DNA from: CAYZQH01 sp050300015
Lineage (GTDB): Bacteria; Pseudomonadota; Gammaproteobacteria; Pseudomonadales; Cellvibrionaceae
Assembly: GCA_050300015.1 (NCBI GenBank)
Contig: JBNKWZ010000033.1
Span: forward strand, 1 to 39,101
DNA length: 39,101 bases
Direction of reading: 5' to 3'
This document shows positions 1 through 8,272 of this stretch, piece by piece. The translations under genes were made by a program, and so were the position numbers. The notes below the pieces were generated by a model. The model was not told the DNA's origin and ran no database searches. It saw nothing but the letters and a program-made list of their open reading frames with translations. How positions within the stretch are numbered: the first letter of the stretch is position 1; the number at the start of each line of letters is the position of its first letter.

Positions 1-340
1 TCGTAGAAGAAACATTGGACAGATGTTTAACGAATGCCACTCCAGAGCTAGTCATCGGAGATAAAGCATACGATAGTGATGATTTAGATGATCGCTTACT
101 CAGCGAGCGAGGAATTCGCTTGGTGGCGCTACACAAAGCAAATCGAAAGAGACCAAGAACACAAGATGGAAGATCTTTAAGGCGTTATGTTCGTCGCTGG
201 AAGATAGAAAGGGTATTTGCATGGTTTCAAAATTTTCGGCGTATTCTTGTTCGTTATGAATATAAACTTGAAAATTACTTGGGCTTTGTTCAGCTTGGAG
301 TTATGCGGATACTTTTAAGGCATTTTTGAGACGGCCTCTA
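1..340 (+). mobile_element. Right end of an IS5-type insertion sequence (cut by window start)
   Basis: The window opens inside a transposase frame that stops at 329. About ten bases later a different reading frame, with helicase similarity, begins. The probable outer end of the element is the GC-rich stretch after the stop (around 328-340), but no left end is visible, so neither the terminal inverted repeat nor the target duplication can be confirmed. The element sits inside, and has removed the front of, the helicase gene downstream. Confidence 0.6.
3..329 (+). CDS. IS5-family DDE transposase, C-terminal part
   Basis: The frame is open from base 3, so the gene is 5'-truncated by the window edge; the TTG at 15 is an internal leucine rather than a start. 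The segment IGDKAYDSDDL carries the second catalytic Asp typical of IS4/IS5 DDE transposases. RRYVRRWKIERVFAWFQNFR is the family's C1 signature with the catalytic Glu, followed by the usual tail LENYLGFVQLGVMRILLRHF. It would cut and join the IS ends. The fragment ends at the normal family C-terminus, so the element may be intact outside the window. Confidence 0.88.
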   Translation, partial: VEETLDRCLTNATPELVIGDKAYDSDDLDDRLLSERGIRLVALHKANRKRPRTQDGRSLRRYVRRWKIERVFAWFQNFRRILVRYEYKLENYLGFVQLGVMRILLRHF

Positions 341-342
341 GT

Positions 343-807
343 GTCCCCCAATTATTTCGTTTGCCGGAAGGTGTAGAAAACAAAGAGCGCAGATTACAGG
401 CATGGCTACAGCAAGACCCGGAAGTAAGAGAAGATAACCGCTCGTTGTCTGAACTGAATAATCTCAGGGCCATTGCCTATAGCGAGGTTATAGCGCTTGC
501 CAATTTCCTGAATGACTCAACGCCCCTTAATACCAAACATGGTGTAAAGGGAGCTGAATTTGAAAACGTACTGGTCGTCTGTGGCCGGGGATGGAATCAG
601 TATAACTTCAATCAATTCTTGGAATGGGCCGGAGGCACTGTACTGGCAAATAAACAAGCGCCTTATGAGAGAAACCGCAATTTATTTTATGTTGCTTGCT
701 CTCGCTCTAAAAAGCGGCTTTGCTTACTGTTTACCCAGGAACTAAGCGCTGCGGCAATTCAGACGCTGTCCCATTGGTTTGGTCAGGATTCTGTTATTGC
801 AGCCTGA
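343..807 (+). pseudogene. UvrD/Rep-like superfamily 1 helicase, C-terminal remnant
   Basis: About 150 codons survive. NTKHGVKGAEFENVLVV corresponds to helicase motif V of UvrD/PcrA-type enzymes and RNLFYVACSRSKKRLCLLFT to motif VI with its Arg finger region. The Walker motifs that should lie upstream are missing because the IS5-type element ends immediately before. The frame stays open back to 319, so codons from about 343 (VPQLFRLPEG) probably belong to the original helicase. Superfamily 1 helicases with this C-terminus are common in accessory and defence islands, but which system it came from cannot be told. It cannot be an active helicase. Confidence 0.7.
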
Positions 808-938
808 TTTTGATTCTCGATTAATGTCCGCTTTTGGCGTGTAGGTGGATCGCGGATTCCACCGTTACGCACAGAAAACATGGTTCTTCGCCCCGCATAC
901 TGTGACGATTATTATTTCCAAAAGCAGTTAGCGGTGAG

Positions 939-1268
939 TTGTGGTTTGTTGCATTTGGCCGACCAGGTGCCCCAATTCTTGGCAATCCAGAGTTTGTAGG
1001 AAAGGAGTGCGTTGAATCGACTATGAAAAAATTAGGGATATTGGTTGATGAAGAATACTCTTTTCTGAAAGGTATATTGTTTATCATTCATCCATGGAGA
1101 AAATCGGCGGAAATATGGAGCTTGGAACGACTAGGTTTGATCGAAGAGTCTAGCAAGTCAAACTCCGATTTAATGGACGTTATACGTAAGTTAACTGGAC
1201 ACAACTGGAATGATGAAGCGGATAGAAACGGGTGGTGTTTATCGGGAACTGATTCAAGAAATGTCTAA
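939..1268 (+). CDS. Hypothetical protein, orphan ORF
   Basis: I do not recognise a family. The frame is open from about 906. The usable starts are TTG at 939, preceded by GGTGAG, and ATG at 1023, so the protein is 81-109 residues. The second half looks like a soluble, charged protein (HPWRKSAEIWSLERLGLIEES). The stop codon lies within GTCTAACAAGC, which resembles the first core site of an integron attC, but no matching second core site is seen. Base composition is AT-richer than the genes to the right, as in the neighbouring remnants. It may be a truncated or captured accessory gene. Confidence 0.35.
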   Translation: MWFVAFGRPGAPILGNPEFVGKECVESTMKKLGILVDEEYSFLKGILFIIHPWRKSAEIWSLERLGLIEESSKSNSDLMDVIRKLTGHNWNDEADRNGWCLSGTDSRNV

Positions 1269-1329
1269 CAAGCTAAACTGGCTCTGATATCAGTGCTATG
1301 AAATTATAGGTGTTGAAAGGAAATATAAA

Positions 1330-1482
1330 TTGAATTGGCGCGATCATCAAAAACAGGCCGCAGGTCTTTTCGATTCAATTGGTTGTGCGGTAGAAATAGA
1401 AAAGAAAGTCCAAGGTGTTAGAGGTAGTCATGAAGTTGATGTCTGAGTGAGTCGCTATGTATTGCCTCGAACAAATTGGTGA
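1330..1482 (+). pseudogene. Restriction-endonuclease-like (Mrr-type) N-terminal remnant with in-frame stop
   Basis: The reading NWRDHQKQAAGLFDSIG, then VQGVRGSHEVDV, a TGA at 1444-1446, and VSRYVLPRTNW resembles the start of PD-(D/E)XK restriction-type nucleases: a helix for positioning, then G-x-H-E-V/I-D-V with the metal-binding Asp. In such proteins the residue after the D-V is often Trp, so TGA may be a mutated TGG. A further TGA follows at 1480-1482, and the rest of the nuclease, including the second acidic residue and Lys, is absent. This is a non-functional fragment, and family assignment is tentative. Confidence 0.45.
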
Positions 1483-1700
1483 TGCCGTTGACCGAAATCG
1501 CTAGTTATTTCGGCCTGAGCGCAGGCGGTAGTGTATCTCCAGCGATAGCGTCAGTTAAATCAAAACTACTTGATGAAAAGCTAAAAAGCGAACTTGCTCG
1601 ATTAAAGTGCATTTTAAATAGTCAAAATAGGCTTGACCCTTATGGGTCCTTATGGGCCTTATGGGGCACAATATTAGTCATCGAGTTTCCGATTGTCTAA
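1482..1700 (+). pseudogene. C-terminal remnant of a RAYT-like (Y1_Tnp) transposase
   Basis: The peptide PLTEIASYFGLSAGGSVSPA and the following KSKLLDEKLKSELARLK match the DnaA-domain-IV-like helix-turn-helix tail found on many REP-associated tyrosine transposases. The HUH catalytic domain (HxH and Tyr) is missing. The fragment starts where the nuclease remnant ends, so two unrelated gene scraps are fused. The last ~20 codons run into a short tandem repeat and overlap the end of the opposite-strand GGDEF/EAL gene, so they are probably not original coding sequence. Confidence 0.5.
1638..1665. repeat. Three copies of CCTTATGGG
   Basis: The 9-mer CCTTATGGG occurs at 1638-1646, 1648-1656 and 1657-1665. 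It sits just past the stop of the minus-strand GGDEF/EAL gene and at the end of the transposase remnant. Function is unknown; it marks the border between the decayed region and the conserved operon. Confidence 0.7.
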
Positions 1701-4592
1701 AAACAGACTTTCATAGTCTTTAATATCGACGGGCTTGCTAAAGAGATAACCCTGGTAGGTTGTGCATCCGTGTTGTTCGAGAAACTGTTTTTGTGCCTCC
1801 GTTTCCACACCTTCGGCAATAACAGTCAATTTCAGGCTTCTGGCCATGGTAATGATGGTTTGTACCACGACCGCGTCATTGTGATTGTCCGGCAGGTTAT
1901 AAATAAAGGATTGATCGATCTTGAGTTGATCCAGTGGCAGTTGCGTGAGATAGGACAGGGATGAATAGCCGGTGCCGAAATCATCAAGGGAAAAGCCCAC
2001 ACCGAGCTCCTTGAGCGCGAGCATTTTTCTGATTGAATTTTCAATGTTGTCGATCAGCAAGCTTTCCGTTAATTCAAGTTTCAGGCGTGTCGCGGGAACA
2101 CCGGTTTTTTCAAGAACCTGCTGTACCAGCTGGACAAAATCCTGCCGGCTGAATTGACGTGGGCTGACATTCACAGCCAATTGCAATTTTCGAGTATCTG
2201 GGTGATCCATCCAGGTACGGAGTTGCTGACACACCGATTCCAACACCCATTGACCGATGGGTACTATCAAGCCCGTTTCTTCCGCAAGGGGAATAAAATC
2301 TGCGGGTGATACCATACCCCATTCGGCATGGTTCCAGCGCAGCAGGACTTCCGCACCAATGATGCCGTTAGTATTGTCCACCTGGGGTTGGTAGTGAAGA
2401 ATAAACTGCTCCTTCTCAATCCCTTTGCGCAAGGCTTTTTCTAGAGCCGCGCGGTCTGTCAGTGCCGCCTGCATTTCGGGGTCAAAAAAACGTAGTGTAT
2501 TCCGGCCCTCGGATTTGGCTTGATACATGGCGATATCCGCCTGTTTCATCAGGTCATCCGGCGACGAGTTGGTATCAATAAATAGGGTAATACCTATACT
2601 GGGTGTAATGTGGTGCACGTGCCCGCCGATGTTATAAGTCTGGTTGAGGCTCGATAATATTTTTTCTCCCACCTGTTTACTTTTATTGGCCGCATCCTCT
2701 GTTTGCTGGCCCAGGCCCGTAAGCATGACCATGAATTCGTCTCCGCCAAAGCGAGCGATAGTATCTTCCCTACGCACACAACTGGTGAGGCGTTTGGCCA
2801 CTTCGACTAACAACTGGTCCCCGGCTTGATGCCCCAGTGTGTCATTGAGTATTTTGAAATTATCCAGGTCAATGAAAAGCAAGGCGCCTTGATGTTGAGT
2901 GCGAGTGCTTGTGGTAAGGGCCTGTTCCAAACGATTTAAAAGCAATCGACGGTTCGGCAGTTTGGTAAGGGAGTCGTGAAAAGCGAGATGTTCTATTTTT
3001 GCCGCAGCGGCTTTGTTTTCGGTGATATCAATCATGGTGCCGACATAATGAGTAATGTTTCCATCCGGCTTTTTGACCACGGTGATGTTTAACCATACGA
3101 GATAAATTTCGCCGTTTTTGCGCCGATTCCAAACCTCGCCCTGCCAGGCGTCATCGCGATGAATGCTGGTCCACATTGCCTGATAAAAAGCCTTGTTATG
3201 GCGCCGTGATTTGAGCATGCGTGGGTTGGCGCCGACGGCTTCTTCCGCTGAATAGCCAGTAATTTCGCTAAAAGCGCAATTCACTCTCAGGATATTTTGC
3301 TTGTCGTCAGTAATGATGATGCCTTCCTGAGCTTCGAAGGCCGTGGCGGCAATTCTGATTTGCTCTTCGGCTTTATTGTGTTCAATGCGGGTGCGCAGGG
3401 TAATGATGCCAAACGCGAGATCCACCGCGAGTTCTTCCAGCAGGCGTTCTTCCTCTTCAGTAAAAACATGGGTTTCGGCCGAATAGATGCTAAGCACACC
3501 GAAAACAGCGTGTTCATTTTTCAGCGGTAAGGAAATGCAAGATTGAAGACCAAAGAGCAATGCAAGTTTACTCCATGGCGTCAAATCGGGATTGATGGTC
3601 AGATCGTTAATATTCTTGATTTTCCCTTCTCTTACCGCGCTGCCGGGGCCGCAATCCCCTTGTGCGTCAGGATCGCGACTGAAGCTTACTTTCTCCAGAA
3701 AATCGCTGGCGGCGCCATACCATGCCACGGGGCGCAGGGTTTTGTCATTGTCATTGTCCGCATAGCCCACCCACGCCAGGTGGTAGCCGGCCTCCTGGCA
3801 AATGATGCGGCAGATATCATTCAGCAGAGACTGTTCATCCTCGGCTCGCACCAGTATCTGGTTGCACTCACTGATGGCGTGCAACTCCCGGTTCAGTCGG
3901 CGCAACCTGTCCTCCCTTTCCTGAATTACGTCCATCATGGCATTGAAGTTTTGGCCAAGGCGGGCAATTTCGTCTGTGCCAGTGGCGGGAACCCGGTATT
4001 CGTATTCATTTAATTTCTGAACCAGTTCGGTCGCACCAGTCAGCTCGGCAAGTGGTCGCACCAGCGTTCGCCGTAATACCGCCATCTGTGCGAGGGTGAC
4101 GGCCAGCAGGATCAGTGTCCCTATACCGAAGATCCACAATGTCTGGTGGGATTGGGCGAGGAGATGGTCCAACTCAATAACAAGCTGCAAACGCGCTCCT
4201 GTGGGCAGGCTTTGCAGTATTTCGGCCCGGCCCTGGTTGAGGTAAATCCCGTCTGCTTTAGCCGCTTCACCCAGTTCCTGGTACTCGGAATTGACGCCAT
4301 AACTCGCCAGAACCCGACCGTTGTCCAGGTGAATGCTTGCGGCCAAGATCCTGGGGTTGGCCTGCAAGGTATCGAGAATTTCCTGGGTGCGGAGCGGATC
4401 TTCAAAGGCGACGGCAACGTCAGTGCCGACGGAAACCAGATGAACATAAGGGTCCACAAGTTCCTGAATGCGACGTTTGATGGTCAGGTTCTGATACAGC
4501 AGCAGGGCACCACCTGTGACGACGAATGCCTGCAGAGCCACTCCCCAAAGTACGAAAGCGAGCCGTTTATGGATGTTCAATCGATAGTACAT
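1674..4592 (-). CDS. Membrane-bound GGDEF/EAL c-di-GMP protein with periplasmic sensor, HAMP, GAF and PAS
   Basis: The 972-residue inner-membrane protein is built as follows: TM1 about 12-34; periplasmic sensor (CHASE8-like) about 35-150; TM2 about 152-172; HAMP about 175-228; GAF about 245-400; PAS about 412-528; GGDEF about 535-700; EAL about 715-970. GGDEF is intact at 616-620 and the product-inhibition site RRED (607-610) is five residues ahead, as in feedback-controlled diguanylate cyclases. The EAL motif reads EVL (748-750), but the later residues are present (NVSPRQFS, ELTES, DDFGTGYSS, KIDQSFI, AEGVET), so phosphodiesterase activity is likely. It makes and/or degrades c-di-GMP. Its ATG lies 3 nt after the yfiR-like stop, so it is translated with the receptor and the YfiR-like protein, which probably controls it from the periplasm. 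Confidence 0.93.
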   Translation of the reverse strand: MYYRLNIHKRLAFVLWGVALQAFVVTGGALLLYQNLTIKRRIQELVDPYVHLVSVGTDVAVAFEDPLRTQEILDTLQANPRILAASIHLDNGRVLASYGVNSEYQELGEAAKADGIYLNQGRAEILQSLPTGARLQLVIELDHLLAQSHQTLWIFGIGTLILLAVTLAQMAVLRRTLVRPLAELTGATELVQKLNEYEYRVPATGTDEIARLGQNFNAMMDVIQEREDRLRRLNRELHAISECNQILVRAEDEQSLLNDICRIICQEAGYHLAWVGYADNDNDKTLRPVAWYGAASDFLEKVSFSRDPDAQGDCGPGSAVREGKIKNINDLTINPDLTPWSKLALLFGLQSCISLPLKNEHAVFGVLSIYSAETHVFTEEEERLLEELAVDLAFGIITLRTRIEHNKAEEQIRIAATAFEAQEGIIITDDKQNILRVNCAFSEITGYSAEEAVGANPRMLKSRRHNKAFYQAMWTSIHRDDAWQGEVWNRRKNGEIYLVWLNITVVKKPDGNITHYVGTMIDITENKAAAAKIEHLAFHDSLTKLPNRRLLLNRLEQALTTSTRTQHQGALLFIDLDNFKILNDTLGHQAGDQLLVEVAKRLTSCVRREDTIARFGGDEFMVMLTGLGQQTEDAANKSKQVGEKILSSLNQTYNIGGHVHHITPSIGITLFIDTNSSPDDLMKQADIAMYQAKSEGRNTLRFFDPEMQAALTDRAALEKALRKGIEKEQFILHYQPQVDNTNGIIGAEVLLRWNHAEWGMVSPADFIPLAEETGLIVPIGQWVLESVCQQLRTWMDHPDTRKLQLAVNVSPRQFSRQDFVQLVQQVLEKTGVPATRLKLELTESLLIDNIENSIRKMLALKELGVGFSLDDFGTGYSSLSYLTQLPLDQLKIDQSFIYNLPDNHNDAVVVQTIITMARSLKLTVIAEGVETEAQKQFLEQHGCTTYQGYLFSKPVDIKDYESLFLDNRKLDD

Positions 4593-4595
4593 GTG

Positions 4596-5159
4596 TTAAT
4601 TCATAGTGCGCAGCGCACCGTTTTCCATCACGTTATGGGAGACTTCCAGCATTTTGGTTTGTATCGTCAGGGAAGAGGCGCGGGCCTGATCGAGGTTGAC
4701 GCTCATCAGTATCCTGTCTTCCATTTGTAAAAGAATAACGCCGCCCTCGTGGAGAAAATCGGGTGCATTGCTGACTGTTAGAACCGGTTTGTTTTTGAAT
4801 TCATGCAAGGCGATAAGGCGTTGTTCAGCATCGCCATAGGCAATAAAAACAATATGGCACACGGGTAATTTTTCCATGGTGTTTGCGCGGTAGATGACAA
4901 ATGAACGGCCCTTTTCCGTACGACCATCAAAGGTGCCTTCCAACAGCTCGCCAAAGGGGTCCTCACCCAGGATACCGATACACCAGGGAGACTGGTCCCC
5001 GGGAAAGGCGTGCTCCGGCCAATTGACATAGCGTGCGAAATTTCGCAGAAAGGCGGCCTCAACCCGATATGGGTTTTCGATGGCAGCTCTCTCACTCATT
5101 ACACTCGTACAGAAGAGTAAACATAGCAACGCAACAAACCCGTGTTTGCTGTTGGCCAT
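4596..5159 (-). CDS. YfiR-family (DUF4154) periplasmic protein
   Basis: The 187-residue protein has a Sec signal peptide (cleavage around residue 22) followed by the DUF4154 signature: YRVEAAFLRNFARYVNWP, an IGILGEDPFG strand, then CHIVFIAYGD and VLTVSNAPDFLHEGGVI. In Pseudomonas, YfiR is the periplasmic repressor of the membrane cyclase YfiN. Here the next gene, 3 nt away, is a membrane GGDEF/EAL protein with a CHASE8-like periplasmic domain, so the same inhibitory contact is likely. The gene starts 1 nt after the TonB-receptor stop, which ties all three into one transcript. The direct partner and signal are inference. Confidence 0.88.
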   Translation of the reverse strand: MANSKHGFVALLCLLFCTSVMSERAAIENPYRVEAAFLRNFARYVNWPEHAFPGDQSPWCIGILGEDPFGELLEGTFDGRTEKGRSFVIYRANTMEKLPVCHIVFIAYGDAEQRLIALHEFKNKPVLTVSNAPDFLHEGGVILLQMEDRILMSVNLDQARASSLTIQTKMLEVSHNVMENGALRTMN

Positions 5160-5160
5160 A

Positions 5161-7506
5161 TTAATAACTCATTGAGAGTGCGAGGAAAAATTCGCGTGGA
5201 CGGCTGCGCGTGCTTTGTGACGGTCGATAAACTTCGTCAGCGAGATTCTTGCCCACCAGAGATATGTCGATTTTGTTGTCGCCTATGAGGCGACTGTAAC
5301 CCAGCATGAGGTTAACCAGAACATAATCCTGGCGCGAAGATGCCGGGCTGTCGGGCAACAGGGTTTGATCCTGAATCGCGTTGAAACCGCCGGCAATGTA
5401 AAAATCCGAGGATGAGGAAAAGTGAAAGTCGTAACGTGTCCACAGGTTGGCAATGTGCGGGGCACTCATCTGCAAGGGAGCGTTGTGAAGGCGCAGAGCA
5501 TTTCGGTAGTTGGTCTGTTCTGCCGCTGTCAGTGTCGCAATGTCGCGCTTGAGAAGAGTCTTGTCATTGCCGCTGAATTGCGTGATTCGCGCGTCCGTGT
5601 AACTGTAGGACAGGTAGAGTTGCCAGTGCTCACTCAGGGCGGTGGTCGCGTCCAGTTCAAGCCCGGTGGAACGCTGTTCACCACTCTGAACATTAAAGAT
5701 CTCAACAATGCCTTCGGTGCTGGTACTGGCGAGATCATTGACGATATTTTCGTTGCGTATATCGAAATAGCTCAGTGTGCTTGAGAGTCGCCCGTCTAGC
5801 AGTTCAACCTTGATCCCGATGTCACAGCCCTTGCCCTCAGTGGGCTCTGCCGGGCTTCTGGTGTCATCGGAGTTGAAAAGAAATTGTGCGCCGGGCACAA
5901 AGGATTTGGCCCAGGAAGCAAACAGCGAAAGATCAGGCTTGAGTTTAAAAAGCACACCGTATTGGGGGGTGAACGCGTCCGCCGAAATTTCCGGCGTTAC
6001 TTCAATGCTGGAGCGGTCGATCAACTGACTTTCGGTGGACGTCATGCGGCCTCCTGCCAGCAAGCGTAAACGTTCATCGAAGAGATCCAAGGTAACGCCG
6101 CTGTACAGGGACACGTCCATGTGATCTGTCGACCTGTCATAGGCACTTTCGGTCAACAGGTTGCGCGCGATGGTCAGGCTGCGGTCCCAGGTTGCGGGAT
6201 CTCCCAGATCCCATAGCGGCAAGGGCGAAGCCGAGGGGTCGTCCCCCAAGGCCGGGTCGTTGGGCGCCTGCCCGGCGCGGCTGTCGAAGCGGCGGTCGAC
6301 GTATTGTGCGCCGAGCAGCAGGCGCAGGCTGGCATGATCGAATTTGTACTTGCCCACAGCCTGCAATTCAAGCGTTTCGTCGCTGTTGCTGTATATCTGG
6401 AAACGCACCCGGCGACCCTGAATCAGGGTTGTATTGTTGGCCATGCCGAAATTGCCGCTGAACAGGGCATCGACCTCGTATTCCAGGTTTGAATAGCCCG
6501 CGCGTAAATTCCATTGATCGTTGGCCTCGAAGTCGACCCAGGTGCTGAGCTGGCGAGTTTCGCTGTCGCGATAATCGTGAAAGGAAAGGCCGTTCCAGTT
6601 GGCGGGTAATCCGGGTACGTCTACGCCAACGAGATTGGGGTCGGAAGCTGTGGGTACTAGGCCGCTGTGTGGGTTATAGCCGGGCTTTTGCATCACCTGC
6701 GGGTCTTCGTTTTTGTGAAAATATTCGTACTTGATGGAAACACTGAGCCTGTCATCGGGCTGCCAGCGCAACGAAGGCGCGAAATCTCGTGAACTCGCAT
6801 TGTAGGGGTCCCAATATTCGATATCGTGATCGTAGGAGGCCGAGAGACGGTAGAGCAATGCGTCATTCACGGGGCCGGTGACATCGAGTTCGAAACGATA
6901 CTGATTGTCCGAACCATAACGTGCATCAACCGTTGCATCGAAAACCGCCTCGGGGCTTTTGCTGATCACATTGACAATTCCGCCCGGGGCTACCTGGCCA
7001 TAAAGAAAGGAAGCCGGTCCCTTCAGCACTTCGACTCGCGCGATATTGGTCATGTCGAAAATGGATGGGCCGTGAAATCCGTCGCGCAGAATCTGCACAT
7101 TGCCGGGAGTGGAACTCACGGCAAATCCGCGGATTGCAAGGTTGGCATTGCCCTCGTTGAAATCATTGCTGCGGTAGGTGACGCCTGGTGAATAGCGTGC
7201 CACATCGAAAATATCCCGCGCTTTTTGATCCTCGATAAACGACGAGGTGAAAGCCTGAATGGCAAAAGGCAGGTCACGAATAGGCGTGTCCAGGCGCGAA
7301 GCGGAAATGGAGTTGGATGCGCGGTAGCCGCGATCCAACTGATTTGAAACATCGAAAGGAGAAATTCTGACATTCACCAGTTCGGTGATGTCCATATCGG
7401 CTATGTTTATTGCTTCTGCCCAAGGCGAAAACAAAACCATCGATCCCAATATGAGGACACTTCTCAGTTTCCGTGGGGCAAAACCTGAGTTTAATTGTAA
7501 TCTCAT
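5161..7506 (-). CDS. TonB-dependent outer-membrane receptor (siderophore-receptor type)
   Basis: The 781-residue protein has a signal peptide ending near VLFSPWAEA. A plug domain spans about 45-200 (RDLPFAIQAFTSSFIED, LAIRGFAV, VEVLKGPASFLYGQVAPGG). The large beta-barrel ends with the aromatic residue needed for BAM recognition (FFLALSMSY). The plug style is that of ferric-siderophore receptors, but no signal-transduction STN domain and no clear Fur box upstream are visible, so the ligand is uncertain. The segment MDITELVNVRISPFDVS before the plug resembles the N-terminus of receptors encoded with yfiR homologues. The start ATG at 7506 has AGGAG nine bases upstream. It is the first gene of the receptor/YfiR-like/GGDEF-EAL operon. 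Confidence 0.93.
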   Translation of the reverse strand: MRLQLNSGFAPRKLRSVLILGSMVLFSPWAEAINIADMDITELVNVRISPFDVSNQLDRGYRASNSISASRLDTPIRDLPFAIQAFTSSFIEDQKARDIFDVARYSPGVTYRSNDFNEGNANLAIRGFAVSSTPGNVQILRDGFHGPSIFDMTNIARVEVLKGPASFLYGQVAPGGIVNVISKSPEAVFDATVDARYGSDNQYRFELDVTGPVNDALLYRLSASYDHDIEYWDPYNASSRDFAPSLRWQPDDRLSVSIKYEYFHKNEDPQVMQKPGYNPHSGLVPTASDPNLVGVDVPGLPANWNGLSFHDYRDSETRQLSTWVDFEANDQWNLRAGYSNLEYEVDALFSGNFGMANNTTLIQGRRVRFQIYSNSDETLELQAVGKYKFDHASLRLLLGAQYVDRRFDSRAGQAPNDPALGDDPSASPLPLWDLGDPATWDRSLTIARNLLTESAYDRSTDHMDVSLYSGVTLDLFDERLRLLAGGRMTSTESQLIDRSSIEVTPEISADAFTPQYGVLFKLKPDLSLFASWAKSFVPGAQFLFNSDDTRSPAEPTEGKGCDIGIKVELLDGRLSSTLSYFDIRNENIVNDLASTSTEGIVEIFNVQSGEQRSTGLELDATTALSEHWQLYLSYSYTDARITQFSGNDKTLLKRDIATLTAAEQTNYRNALRLHNAPLQMSAPHIANLWTRYDFHFSSSSDFYIAGGFNAIQDQTLLPDSPASSRQDYVLVNLMLGYSRLIGDNKIDISLVGKNLADEVYRPSQSTRSRPREFFLALSMSY

Positions 7507-7878
7507 GAGGTCTTACTCCTTTGCGTCGTCCCTGGAATGGGTTATCCAAAGAAATAGGTACTCTGTAACGCTCAAATGGAGTGCACAAAAAGTATAGATG
7601 CTCAATACGTTTTTAGCGCAAAAATTGATACCTGAATCCGAGCTTTCGGCGTGGATGCAGAGGGCAAATAATTGATGTCACAGGGAATTATTCGACGGAG
7701 CGTCGTATCGGGGAGTACGATCGACGGAGAAAAATTTTCTGTGGCGTCAAGTAGCTGCTCTCTGCGCCGCGCCGATAGCTCGGATTCAGGTGATATTCAA
7801 TAAACACCTTTTACGCCCCAAAATCAACCATAACTCACCAGATTTGAGATCGCTCAGACATTCTTCCAGAGGGGGGTG
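7507..7878. other. Intergenic region upstream of the receptor operon
   Basis: No gene is supported here. It holds the Shine-Dalgarno AGGAG for the receptor gene and presumably its promoter. A GC-rich patch around 7690-7735 repeats CGACGGAG twice (7692 and 7723 areas) with short complementary arms TCGTA and TACGA. No LexA box, Fur box or tRNA was seen. Confidence 0.4.
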
Positions 7879-8215
7879 TTATAAAAACAATTCCGGGTGG
7901 AATGAATTCGGATGTCTACTATTCCGCGCTCGCCGCGAAAATCGAGTTTGGTAGTTTTTTTCAAAACCGGTGGCATTATCGAGCCAAATTTTCCGATCTA
8001 TGTTTAAACGTTGCAAAATCGGTGGTAGCTGACCAGGCATTACGCCTCGTTTGTCTTGGCGGACACAGCGTTCAGTGTAGTCAACAAGGGAAAGATAGTC
8101 ATCGAACGAGAATAGAATGCCCGTTTGCTCGCTATCGTTAACACTACCTTCAAATTTCGCCAAAGGTTGCAGTGGCAGATCAAATTTGAGTAAAGCCTCT
8201 GTGCCTTTAGAGCAT
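7879..8215 (-). pseudogene. Transposase remnant (Y1_Tnp/REP-associated type), C-terminal segment
   Basis: Read on the minus strand, the frame is open from about 8215 (ALLKFDLPLQPLAKFEGSV) through FSFDDYLSLVDYTERC and DKRGVMPGQLPPILQRLNI to WLDNATGFEKNYQTRF. The pattern 'DYLxLVDxTxRxxRxDKRGxxPxxLPPILxRL' is the C-terminal part of long IS200-like (PF01797) transposases common in gammaproteobacteria. The N-terminal HUH catalytic part is missing: upstream there is an in-frame TAA, then the Fic gene end at 8273. It is therefore a dead fragment, the second one of this class in the window. Confidence 0.55.
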
Positions 8216-8272
8216 TAATAGTAAAGCCATTATTTCTTGGTGCAAATTGCGTCTTGTATTTCATGCCTGTTT

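Noticed and set aside
3543..4730. Long plus-strand frames opposite the GGDEF/EAL gene
   Set aside because: Antisense shadows of a strongly conserved coding region.
7507..7700. Fur box upstream of the siderophore-type receptor
   Set aside because: Looked for the GATAATGATAATCATTATC pattern and found no convincing match, so iron control is not claimed.
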